Positions 53,871 to 63,910 of a stretch of 64,000 nt of DNA are shown here, in pieces. The stretch is from assembly GCA_028023455.1 (NCBI GenBank), contig JAQFVV010006293.1, positions 4,422,059 through 4,486,058 of the forward strand, read 5' to 3'. The DNA is from Epiperipatus broadwayi. Taxonomy: Eukaryota > Onychophora > Udeonychophora > Euonychophora > Peripatidae. Numbering within the stretch: the first letter of the stretch is position 1; the number at the start of each line of letters is the position of its first letter. A program made the position numbers and the translations under genes. Under the pieces are notes generated by a model. It was given only the letters and a program-made list of their open reading frames with translations. It was not told the origin of the DNA and did no database searches.

Positions 53871-55151
53871 ATATGATCAATAGATGGCATTTTACCAAAA
53901 CCACCAAAACAAGTGTAAAATTTGTTTACATAAACGACAAAAGAGTCAGAATTAACTATCTCTTTCATTTGCTCACCCTCAGATCAGCTGATTTGCTCTC
54001 ATCAGTGAAGGATAGAGTTAGAAACTATATCTAAACAATGACTCTCAAGTGTTTATGCAAAACGTTTCTATCAGTTTGCAAGCGTGAATTTTTTAGACCG
54101 GTAAAGTCTTCAAACTCAGCCTAGCAAGCCAGATATCTATATGGGTCTGATCTCAGTTCAGTTTCACCAGATAGTCAAAGTCTCTGAAATATATATCATT
54201 GCAAGAAACCTTTAAAGGTACATTTATGAAAAACAAAAACAAGTTATTCACGTAACTTGCCATCTATTGATCATAAATAACAAGTGATAGCAAGTTACGT
54301 GAATAACTCATTTTTGTTTTTCATAAATGTACCTTTAAAGGTTTCTTGCAATGATATATATTGCAGATACTTTGACTATGTAGTGAAACTGAACTGAGAT
54401 CAGGCCCATATAGATATCTGGCTTGCTAGGTTGAGTTTGAAGACTTTACCGGTCTAAAAAATTCACGCTTGCAAACTGATAGAAATGTTTTGCATAAACA
54501 CTTGAGAGTCAGTGTTTAGATCTAGTCTCTAACTCTATCCTTCACTGATGAGAGCAAATCAGCTTGAAATCAGCTAATCTGAGGGTGAGCAAATAAAAGA
54601 GATAGTTAATTCTGACTCTTTTATTGTTTATGTAAACAAATTTTACACTTGTTTAGATGGTTTTGGTAAAACGCCATCTATTGATCATAAATAACAAGTG
54701 ATAGCAAGTTATGTGAATAACTTGTTTTTGTTTTTCATAAATGTACCTTTAAAGGTTTCTTGCAATGATATATATTGCAGAGACTTTGACTATGTGGTGA
54801 AACTGAACTGAGATCAGACCCATATAGATATCTGGCTTGCTAGGCTGAGTTTGAAGACTTTACTGGTCTAAAAAATTCACGCTTGCAAACTGACAGAAAC
54901 ATTTTGCATAAACACTTGAGAGTCAATGTTTATATCTAGTTTCTAACTCTATCCTTCACTGATGAGAGCAAATCAGCTTGAAATCAGCTGATCTGAGGGT
55001 GAGCAAATGAAAAAGATAGTTAATTCTGACTTTTTTGTCGTTTATGTAAACAAATTTTACATTTGTTTCGGTGGTTTTGGTAAAACGCCATCTATTGATC
55101 ATAAATAACAAGTGATAGCAAGTTACGTGAATAATTTGTTTTTGTTTTTCA
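53871..55151. repeat. Satellite block with ~414-bp unit (one inverted, two direct, one partial)
   Basis: Unit 1 (about 53,871-54,260) is on the minus strand. Unit 2 starts at 54,261 with catctattgatcataaataa, unit 3 at 54,674 and a partial unit at 55,089, giving periods of 413 and 415 bp. Units look about 95% or more alike. Units 2 and 3 contain a 12-bp insertion relative to unit 1 (aaatcagcttgaaatcagct against one copy in unit 1). The block is bounded by AT-dinucleotide runs and separates two parts of a LINE frame. No ORF. It could be a short satellite array or a tandemly arranged non-autonomous element. Confidence 0.85.
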
Positions 55152-55153
55152 TA

Positions 55154-55560
55154 TATATATAAACAATATTAGAAGTGAGTTAATATATGATAATAGTAAG
55201 GAAAGTAGTTTATTATTTAAGCCTCGAACAGGATCTTTAGCTACAAGAGAATATACATGTAAATGGAAAAAAATGGGTGATTTATTTTGTAAATTATGTA
55301 AGGAAGAAATAGAAAATATTAGGCATTTGTTAATTGAATGTAAATGTTTGAAAACAGAAAGGGTACATATAATGAAGTTATGGAAGAATAAATATGAAAA
55401 AAAGTGATTATACAAAAAGTGAATTATTGGTTTTCATGCTGGTTTGGGAAAAGATAAGGGAGAATTAGATATTAAGGCTATAGAGTTGATAAAGATTATG
55501 TTGTGGAAATGGGATGGAGCAGAATATGGGAAAACTTAGAGTGGGAAATGGAAAATTAAG
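55154..55560 (+). pseudogene. LINE C-terminal fragment, part 2, with zinc knuckle
   Basis: Open for about 81 codons: FKPRTGSLATREYTCKW, then CKLCKEEIENIRHLLIEC, a CxxC-x7-H-x4-C knuckle preceded by a basic RTGxL motif. This is typical of the extreme C-terminus of LINE proteins (R.G.L....Y......D..C..C...E...HLL.EC). The frame ends at TGA (55,406), and further decayed text (DIKAIELIKIMLWKWDG) follows. The minus-strand ORF 55,149-55,415 is a shadow. Clade assignment is inference. Confidence 0.65.
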
Positions 55561-56296
55561 TGGCTAACAGGTTTATCTGTCCATAATTGCTCAGATATAC
55601 TTGACTTCGTTTAAGGAGAAGCCACAGTACATCACCACATACTATTTTTTAATTATAAAAGTAAAATCTATAATTTTAAAATATTGTTTTGCTTTGGTAG
55701 ATTTTATTAGGCTAAATAATATTATTGCTCTGATAGCCATCACTTTCACAATGTAGTTCGTTAAAATTATGTTTATAATAAACATTGTCTTGTATTTTCA
55801 ATATTTGTGCGTTTTTATAGCAAAATTCATGTTCATCTTTGAAATAAATTGTCTCTTTATCATTTTGTATTTTGATACATATTAGTTAAGTGACTATTTA
55901 ATTGATAGGAATAAATGTGTGGTTTAAGCAACAATTCGTTTAAAAATGTCTCCTTTTATTTTTTGGATAAATAAAATAAATGCATGCCTTTTATATTCTA
56001 TATTTAATTTTCTGTTTTAAGCTTAAAATACTAAATTCATTATTATACTTCCTGAAAATGTTTTATGTTTTGATCAGCAGGAATAGAGACGCATAGAAAT
56101 GTTTGGAAGAAAAATTATAAAAGAAATAAAATATATTTATTAACATGATATACGGTATTGTTAACCTAAAAAATAATACGAATTATGAAAAAGAATACTA
56201 TATATATTCTAATCATTTTATTTTATATTATTATTTTATTACCACTTTAATGATTTTATATAATGTGTTATAAAAAATTTAATTTATTTCTATATA
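55561..56296. other. AT-rich spacer, nothing recognised
   Basis: No ORF or repeat of note. A short cttcgtttaaggagaagcca stretch near 55,607 follows the LINE tail and may be its 3' UTR. Confidence 0.4.
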
Positions 56297-56314
56297 TTTC
56301 ATAATCATTTAATA
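56297..56314. repeat. 18-bp direct repeat (target-site duplication), left
   Basis: tttcataatcatttaata, repeated exactly at 57,071-57,088, flanking the insertion between them. At 18 bp in AT-rich DNA it is unlikely by chance, given that inverted termini lie directly inside. Confidence 0.8.
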
Positions 56315-56344
56315 AGAACACACAATTAATTCTATATAAAACTA

Positions 56345-56386
56345 CTTTAATATTTCAACCAGCAGACTGGTTTTCATCAGAAAGCA
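56345..56386 (-). ncRNA. Hammerhead-like motif, PLE locus 2, left terminus
   Basis: Minus strand: tgcttt, exact CTGATGA core, a, helix aaccag/ctggtt around tctg, exact GAAA, tatt, aaagta. The flanking tgcttt/aaagta could form helix I. A proper helix III is missing (only tatt), so this is a relic or a minimal, possibly dimer-dependent form. Confidence 0.5.
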
Positions 56387-56764
56387 CAACAAAATGGCTA
56401 TTTCCAGAATTTAAGCGCTAAAATATTACAGTCAGTTACGTATCAGATAACAAAAATAATTCCTATAGGCTAAAAATCTTTAAAAAATTTTTATATAAAT
56501 ATATTTACAAACTTTGTATAAAAAATATTAAAAAAATTCTTTCACAAAAAACTTATTTTAAAAAACTAAAACCATACATACATTATTATTATATATTAAA
56601 AAACAATAAAAATATACTATTATATATGTACACACCACAAAAACTGTATATATATATATATTCTACTATATGTCTTTTACTATATACATATATATCTTAT
56701 ACATATATATATTCCACTTCGTGCTAGTCCATCTATAAAATAATTATCCAGAAAACAAAAAAGA

Positions 56765-56930
56765 AAAAAAAATCCCTAGGAAACTAGGTAATTCAAAGAT
56801 GTGATAGTACCTATATTCATATTCATACCTTGAGGATGTAATGTCTTAAATTTAAAAATAAAATAAAAAACTCTTCTGTTTTCTTTCTCCCGTGGAAGAA
56901 AAATTATCTTCCAATATAACCACTCTTAAA
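56765..56930 (-). pseudogene. GIY-YIG C-terminal remnant of a Penelope-like element
   Basis: Minus-strand frames give LPREKENRRVFYFIFKFKTL continuing HPQGMNMNIG. This matches the ending RExFWIxxLKTLxPxGMN that closes the GIY-YIG endonuclease of many PLE proteins. It then continues TITSLNYLVS to a stop. The upstream domain is missing or frameshifted. Recognition rests on this one motif plus the element context. Confidence 0.5.
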
Positions 56931-56944
56931 TAACCATTTTGGTG

Positions 56945-56988
56945 TGCTTTCTGATGAAAACCAGTCTGCTGGTTGAAATATTAAAGCA
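56945..56988 (+). ncRNA. Hammerhead-like motif, PLE locus 2, right terminus
   Basis: Plus strand: tgcttt, CTGATGA, helix aaccag/ctggtt with tctg loop, GAAA, tatt, aaagca. Both conserved core boxes (CUGAUGA and GAAA) are intact, helix II is perfect, and tgcttt/aaagca can pair as helix I. Helix III is essentially absent, so self-cleavage needs testing. Confidence 0.5.
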
Positions 56989-57070
56989 GTTTTATAAAGA
57001 AGTAATTGTGTGTTTTTATTATGTTTTTTATGTTTTTTATTTTTCCTTTAGTTAGTTGTATATTTATTAT

Positions 57071-57088
57071 TTTCATAATCATTTAATA
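57071..57088. repeat. 18-bp direct repeat (target-site duplication), right
   Basis: Exact copy of 56,297-56,314 at the other end of the Penelope-like insertion. Confidence 0.8.
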
Positions 57089-57652
57089 TTAATGCATATA
57101 AATAAATGAAGAATTAGAAATATTTATTAAGAAATCAAAATTATAAACTATTATTAATTTTTATAAAGTCAATCATATTAGCACATTTCCTCATAATGTT
57201 TTACTGTCTGTTTGATTTTTAAGGTTTTTAATAGGCATATTTTTGATGTAATAATAAAATTCATTCACAAAATTGATGGTAATTATTTTTTTTTAAAATA
57301 TCAGTGCTTTTGAGGATTGTATTTTTTTTTTATCTAAATAGATATCTTATATTATCACCAAAGTAGAATAACTTCAATCTGGATATTTGTTCTCTATGTA
57401 AGAGCTCGGATCTAATCTGATTAAGTTCTATTTTCTCATTTTCTTTGCTGTCAGCAATATCGTCAAGAGTCTTTGTCATCCCTCAATATAAACCAACAAT
57501 ATTATTTATATTATTCAATTGCAAGATCTTAGGTTGTAGAAATAAAAAACTTCAATAATTTTGTTGTTTTAAAGATATTTCTTATGTTTAAAAATTTTTG
57601 TTAGATATTTTATTGTAATTATGTACAGTTTTAGTCTGAAAACATGTTTTGA

Positions 57653-57886
57653 CTATGGAATTCTTTTATTGATGAAATCACAAAAGGCTAAACTGTTAGC
57701 AACTGCTATACCCTTATTATTAATTTTGATGTCATCAAAATCTTTGTTTTCTTCATATGTAATATAATATTTCTTTTGACTTTGTCCATTAATCCAGCTA
57801 TTTAAAGAATGAAAGTCATTTTTATATTTCTCTATATATGTGGTGTCAATGGCATAGCTAAGGTCACAAATATTTTTATTCTATCA
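57653..57886 (-). pseudogene. RT fragment of a LINE
   Basis: A 77-codon open stretch between stops on the minus strand: CDLSYAIDTTYIEKYKNDF, SLNSWINGQSQKKYYIT and INNKGIAVANSLAFCDFINK. This aligns with the RT active-site region DLRYADDTTL...DL.SL......S.K.GL.IN...TKIM, then VVNSFCFLGSFIN of RTE-like LINEs. The catalytic YADD is changed to YAID, so it is inactive. More decayed text continues on both sides (57,380-58,000). Confidence 0.65.
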
Positions 57887-57889
57887 TTT

Positions 57890-58338
57890 CTAATTCATAT
57901 GTGCTTTCTTATAATACGATTTTCTTTGTTACAAATATCACATATTGCAAATAATTATGTAATGTTTTGAAAGCTGAATTTTTGCAATAAAAAGAAACTT
58001 CTTCAAGGATTTTTTAATGTTATTATATAATTTCAAATTTTAGATATCGAAATAAATAATGAAAATAGTTGAAATCAATGTAAATTACCATGATATCTTG
58101 TTGTCTGTCTTGTTATCTCAATCTATATATAAAAAGAGAACTTAACACGCAAAAATTTTATTGGAAGATCAACAACTTCTTTAATTTAAGTAAGAGCTAT
58201 TTTTATGAGAATCTATTTTAATGGTAGACTAATGTTTATATAATTTTAAAATTGTCAGTATTTTTTAAACTTTATACGTATTATTAATTTTTAAATTAGT
58301 TTTACATGTAATTTTTCGCCTGAAACATAAACACACTT

Positions 58339-58369
<31 letters not shown>

Positions 58370-59260
58370 ATTCACGTTAATTCGTGCATGATTCATAATT
58401 CTAATATACTGATGTTGCAGCTAGCCAGCAACTGAGTAATATATACTATTATAAAACTCATTGCAGAAGCACTGTAAGCATTGAAATATAACAAGATATT
58501 TAAAGAGTCAACCAATAAAAAATAAGAACAGAAAATTTAAAAAATATAAAAATGACTATGGACTGATAATAAATAAAAAAAATATCAAAAACTATTCAGA
58601 TTAATGACTTTAAAAAAAATTTTCAAATGGAAAATAGCTTATATGTATCATCACCATTACCACTTTTATTGATACAATTTGGCTTCTCTGATCTTACATT
58701 AGTGGGAAGTGTAAAATCTAAATAGGATATAGGTAACTGAGAAATGTATATCATAATCCATATCCACTTTTTTATTTTGAATTTTTTTTACTCTTGTCTT
58801 TTAACAATTGAACGTTTAATCTTGCTATATATCAATATTTATAGTGCCTCAATAATAGTCTTTTATAATAGCATTCTTTTCACAGTTGTTGGTCAGTACA
58901 ATGGAACTGAAACATCAGTATGACTATGAATCATACATGATGAACTTTGATAATATGTCTGTCATTTATTTATGCCCCTTCCATATATATAAGATAGATA
59001 TGTGTTTTAGCAGTGTGGTTTCTAGGGAAAATATCAATCACTAGTGATAGATTCCAAAGCTAAATTATTTTTACTGTAGTTTCCAATAGTAGTTCTTTCG
59101 AAATAAAAAGAGATCCTCTTTCATTTCTAATCCAAGTTTTTGCAAGGATTTAAAAACAGACAACTATTTTTACAAGCATGAGGACATCAAAAAATTATAA
59201 CTTCTTTTAAAAATCCTGTGATAAATACTTCATATTCTCCAGTGAGTTATATATGATGAA
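57890..59260. other. AT-rich DNA, no assignable feature
   Basis: Some coding-like LINE debris may continue past 57,890 but no motif was found. A CA/TA dinucleotide run is at about 58,330-58,370. Confidence 0.4.
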
Positions 59261-59264
59261 TTAA

Positions 59265-59460
59265 ATTGTGTAGTATAAGATAGTGTGGATAGTAAAGTGG
59301 CTTGAAAGTCTGAGTTTAAATCCTCTATACTTGTAAACTAGAGTTAAAAATGATTTAGCCTTGGGAAGTATCAGTAGTGATTGATAATTTCCCTAACAAT
59401 ATCACTGCTAAATCACACTTCAGCTTATTTACAAGAAATGACCCCACTCTTTAATATGTA
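59265..59460 (+). mobile_element. Possible degraded tRNA-derived SINE
   Basis: The text gtggatagtaaagtggcttg, aaagtctgagtttaaatcct resembles a tRNA-type A box and anticodon region followed by a B box (GGTTCGAATCC-like, here gagtttaaatcc). Spacing is tRNA-like. The 3' part (gccttgggaagtatcag) is not recognised. Heavy decay keeps confidence low. Confidence 0.3.
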
Positions 59461-59631
59461 TATATATATTCCAGAGTATTTTAATTATATATATATATGC
59501 TTTAATTTGAAATGATAAATTTGCAAGTTTATTTCTAGAACATATTTTAAGAATTTTGTAAAAGTAGGTAGTGTAAGATTTGTAAAAAAAATAACCATTA
59601 ATTAGAACGTTAGTTTTTAAATATATCTTTA

Positions 59632-59931
59632 TTGTGCTATTTAATTATTAGTAACAATACAGGAAGACAAATTATTTTAGAAAGTTTGTTGAATATCGAT
59701 AAACAGCTAAAATTTTTGCTGGCTAAAAAAAATGACTTTATTGATTATGAAAAAAACAACAACAAGATATTGTTAAATTTTTTTTTTATCTACTATCAAG
59801 ATAGGTTCATATTCAAATACCAAGTTGAAAAAAAAAGTGTTTCAGCACAATCTTTCTTGAGTTACTTCAAGTCGAAATGTCCATGTTTCTGGTTTTCATT
59901 TACAACTATCATATCAAACTCAAATACTTGA
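59632..59931 (+). other. Open reading frame of unknown status
   Basis: 99 codons without a recognised motif; Lys/Asn/Phe-rich as expected from base composition. Start context and neighbours give no support for a gene. I treat it as probably spurious. Confidence 0.15.
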
Positions 59932-59980
59932 TTGCACACCTAAACAATTATATATATATAGAAAGATTTTTATGGGTTGC

Positions 59981-60143
59981 ATATATAAAAGACATATTTT
60001 GCGGATTCATCTGTGTTAAAAAATTTAAATATTGGTATATCGACATTTCGACTTGATCACACAAGTCATTCACTGGGTGATAAAAGGTAAAAAGTTAAAA
60101 TTTTTTAACACAAATGAACCCGCAAAATATGTCTTTTATATAT
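59981..60143. mobile_element. Penelope-terminus-like inverted repeat (locus 3)
   Basis: Inverted arms of about 47 bp: atataaaagacatattttgc at 59,983 and, reverse-complemented, from 60,143. They share gcggattcatctgtgttaaa against gcgggttcatttgtgttaaa. The loop holds a hammerhead-like motif on the minus strand. The layout (hairpin of terminal repeats, GAAA after a 6-bp helix) matches loci 1 and 2, but no GIY-YIG text is present. Confidence 0.5.
60041..60078 (-). ncRNA. Hammerhead-like motif, locus 3
   Basis: Minus strand: cagtgaat, helix gacttg/caagtc around tgtgat, GAAA, tgtcg. GAAA and a perfect 6-bp helix are present; the CTGATGA box is degenerate (agtgaat). Confidence 0.35.
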
Positions 60144-60149
60144 ATAATA

Positions 60150-62280
60150 AAAATAACAAATAAATAAAGTAACAAATAATTGTTTACATTAAAGCCAATT
60201 TTTTAAATGAAAACATAAAACAAATTTTTGTTTAACCAGTGTTAGATTTTCTTTTATATACTATACAATAAAATATATAAATGAAACATCAAACCAAAAA
60301 ATTAAAATTAAATACATTTTTATTGATTATGTTAACTATGCTGATTATTCATATATATATATATTGCTTATAACACTTCTTTTATATACACTTCAATGCA
60401 AACAAATTTTCGTAAAAACTTGTTTATTTTCCTTACAGTTTCCACTGATTATTGTAAAAAATTATTAAAAAATTATATTTCCAAATTTCAAAACTTAGAG
60501 CATTTGTCAAGCATTAATGGTCGAGAGGTCAGCGACAGCTGGCTGATGCTATGACACATGAAAACAAAAACGTAGGGAATTTGATATTAGAATATACAAC
60601 TAATTCAGCATTTTTTTAATTTTTATAATCAATAATGTTTTTTTTTTTTCAAATTAATTTTCTGCAATATTTCAAGGTCTAGCAATCTTTTTCAAAACTA
60701 TATATGACAAATCAATATTTTAATATTTTTATAAAATAGAATCTGTATTCACTTTTTAAATACACATATACGGTTATAAAAATATTAATAGAATAATAAA
60801 CTCATATGCACATATTTAAATATATACACACTTATGTATATATATGACTAAAATGAAATCTAAGCATTTAATTACAGATATTAAAAAATTATAACTTAAT
60901 GCACACGGTTTGTAATTGTTATCAGTTAATTAAATTGCATAATATATTTTCAAGAAATGTCTCATTAGTATTCGAATTTAATACATTCCAATGATTATTT
61001 AATTGAATAGTATTTTAATGTTTATAGATGATACTATTGTTGAATACAAATAAGAAAGCCATAATAAACATATAATGTAATCTGGTTAACTTATAATAAT
61101 TAAAAACTATATTACTTTCAGCACATTAAAAATGCATTAAACTATACTTTTTTAAAATCTGTATTTAATTAAATTATACATGTTTATTTCGTCAATATCC
61201 CTAAACATATAGTATACATTATTTTATTACATGTAATAGTAATAATGGATGATAACCATGATTATTATATACCTACATATATACACATCACTTTTAATTT
61301 TTTCATTCTTACTACGTTATATATAATAGCTTAAATACGTTAAATTATATATATATATAAATCTTGGATTTTTAAAAAAAATATCTAACCGAAGATTAAA
61401 CTCTTTCTTGAATTTTGAAATATGCTAGAAATAAATTTTTAAATAGGATTTTACAGCAATAATATTTAATTTTGATTTATTAATAAACCAAAATATATTT
61501 TATAGTTTTATATATAGGATACATTAAACAATAGAAATAATCTGAAATATAATCGAAGAGATAAAACTTCTTCTTTAAATACTATAATATTAATGTACCA
61601 TATTTCACCGAGAAAGTTCTGACAAAAAAAATAATCCCATTTTATTTAAGGGTCTAAACAAACTTGTTCACTGGTTTGTATGAAATTTAAATCAACAGAA
61701 ATGTTATAAAGCTTCACTCAAATTGACTTACAATTCAATTTACAAAAAAAAGTGATAATTACTAATTATTTTAAATGGCTTTGTAATTCAATAAATAAAC
61801 TATTATTTATGAAAATAAATTAATTAGTATAAATAATATGAAATATAATTGGAGATAAAATTCCTAACATAAATACCCTGAGATATTGAATGTAATGCTT
61901 TCCAATATCAATGTTCTAGCAATAAAATTACTAAAATATATAGATAATTTAGTTTGAATTTACGTAAGCATCTAAACAAACTGTGTGTGCTGACTATTGA
62001 ATTGTAAGAATTCAAATTAATTTTTTACTAAGTAAATAATCTAATCAAAAATAAAATTTAAAAAAAATAAAATTTATCTGTCAGTTTTTTGAAGATTGAC
62101 ATTTTTATTTTATTTGTAGCAATTTTTAAACTCACACTTAAAAAGTTATTAACAAACTCTACAACTGAAGGTAAAAAAAGAGACTAGTTTATCAACTTCA
62201 AACCTAATAATTAAACAATTTATTTCACACAGACACAAGCATATATATATATATGTTAATATAAGAAAAATATGCATCTA
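60150..62280. other. AT-rich DNA without genes; weak ~300-bp internal duplication
   Basis: Two related stretches at about 61,540-61,700 and 61,838-62,015 share tgaaatataat, gagataaaa and ctaaacaaac at offsets of about 297 and 318 bp, suggesting an old tandem duplication. Otherwise only AT-dinucleotide runs. Confidence 0.35.
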
Positions 62281-62284
62281 TATT

Positions 62285-62510
62285 ATAATGGGGCGGCATA
62301 TTTGATAGCCCTAGTTGAGGCACCAAATATAATGGAACAACATTTAATCATCCCAGTTGATGCATCAAATATAACAGAACGCCGGTTTATACTTAATGCT
62401 TGGAAATCATTAACTTAATGATTCACAGTTAGGTTTGCCAAATATAACAGAATGGATTATATTTAAAGTCTAAGTTGGTCTTATTAGATATAATGAGATG
62501 ACTAAATTCG
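62285..62510. repeat. Degenerate minisatellite, ~45-60-bp units
   Basis: Recurring cores ccaaatataatggaacaaca, tcaaatataacagaacgccg, ccaaatataacagaatggat and ttagatataatgagatgact, each preceded by agttgaggca, agttgatgca, agttaggttt or agttggtctt. Four to five units with strong decay. Slightly less AT-rich than the surroundings. Confidence 0.6.
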
Positions 62511-62847
62511 TCTAGAAAGAGGATAGGCATTTCACTACAATTGGACTTTGGGTCTTCAGGTAGAATGCTAGAAATGAATCGATGAAATACTAAGTCCATG
62601 ATTATATATATATCTTTATTATGCTAGCTCAATAATCTTTAAATAAGTTTTAATATAATTTAGACTAGTTCATCCATCTCTCATCCCTCTTTCAATCACC
62701 ATTATGCCACAATATTCAAACTCAAGGAGAATTTGCAATTAGCTCTTTTCAGGGATAATTCAAAACAAGTTATTATTTAATATGCCTTTATATAAGCATT
62801 AACTAATAATTGATATTCATATGATATTTATAATACTAACATATTGT

Positions 62848-63165
62848 ACCGGGTCGAACCGCTGAAACCACCTACTTATACGTATATATAAGTTTTGGCC
62901 GGTTTCAAACTCCTTCACAATACATTTATAATATTATAAAGGTTAGGTGAACGAACCGGCACGTTCGAGCAAAATGGGAGATCTTATTAATAGCTTTAAC
63001 TATCAACAATGGCCCATCTCGGCTGCTAGATTCAAACCCCTACCATCCAAATACTTTATTTGTTTCGGGGTAAACCCGGGGCGCCAGCTAGTCTGAAGAC
63101 TAACATATTCGGGTAGTAGGCTCATAATCCAGCGCTCAAACAATTCCCTTAACCAGCCCAGTCTA
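62848..63165 (-). mobile_element. CpG-bearing island, possibly SINE-derived
   Basis: Read on the minus strand it contains gtaggggtttgaatctagc (B-box-like) at about 63,050-63,030, with tagctggcgccccgggttta upstream and agcgctggattatgagccta further upstream. These are tRNA-like pieces, but spacing is irregular and no fold is proven. G+C and CpG are far above the local average (ccggttt, ccggcacgttcg, cccggggcgcc). It could also be a host noncoding exon or promoter. Confidence 0.3.
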
Positions 63166-63569
63166 ATTTTAATCAATGATATTTATTGCTAATAAGATAT
63201 TGATAAAAGAATTGACCGACAGATCAAGTTTAAATTTAAAAATAATTTATTTCAATCAACATCAATTAAGTTTAAATATAATTTACTAACCAACATCAAC
63301 GCATTCTAAACATTTTATAAATCCAAATTTCACACACGCACATTTTAAATTTACATATGATAGGATATTTCATGAACAAAACAACATAATCTTAGACATT
63401 TAAATTAACTCTCATTCGCAACAAATAATAATAAAGCATTAATGACATTTGAGACTCTCGCACACACATCAATAGTTCCTTTTATGTATGATAGAGTTCA
63501 TATAATGTTAATCTTCAATATTTACGGATTACAGTGGTGACTACTACTGGTAAATAATAATAATAAAAC

Positions 63570-63910
63570 AGATACCTAGGATTTTTTTTCTTGTCGGTGG
63601 CTACTTCTGCTGCTTCTAATGGATTGTATCTAACCGGTTAGATTTTGTTTATGGAAGAGAATTTATGGTAATCCGTTGGTTTCTTCTTGGAGACAGCTGC
63701 ACGTTTTGACGGAGGGTTTCTGTGTTGTTATCCAGACATTATTTCTCAGGCAGGTTTTGATGATCTTATTGGACTAAAAAGGCTGGAGCGCAAGCGTATA
63801 TTTCCAAAAGCTTTTCAGCACTGCATTTCTGTAAACTGACACAGTAAAACTAGACTGAATTTCAAACTCCAACTGAATGTCTGATAAACGAAAAAAAGTC
63901 TATTTATACC
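63570..63910 (-). promoter_or_regulatory. Candidate TATA/Inr core promoter with first exon
   Basis: On the minus strand a TATA box GGTATAAATAGA (63,910-63,899) is followed about 31 bp downstream by TCAGTT (63,876-63,871), matching the arthropod initiator TCAKTY at the expected distance. The presumed transcript is GC-richer than the surroundings and reaches a possible splice donor CCTAG/GTATCT at about 63,576. No convincing ORF: the first ATGs are followed quickly by stops. Alternatively this is an LTR promoter; no partner LTR is visible in the window. Confidence 0.45.

Larger units (their letters stand above)
56315..57070 (-). mobile_element. Penelope-like insertion with inverted termini and 18-bp TSD
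   Basis: A 756-bp insertion. About 85-bp inverted terminal regions (56,315-56,400 and 56,930-57,018) both contain a hammerhead-like motif. Inside, on the minus strand at about 56,930-56,765, are remnants of a GIY-YIG C-terminus. The rest is AT-rich. Inverted terminal repeats with a truncated coding region and long variable target duplications are characteristic of PLEs. Confidence 0.75.

Noticed and set aside
55149-55415. 88-codon minus-strand ORF
   Set aside because: Antisense shadow of the zinc-knuckle LINE tail.
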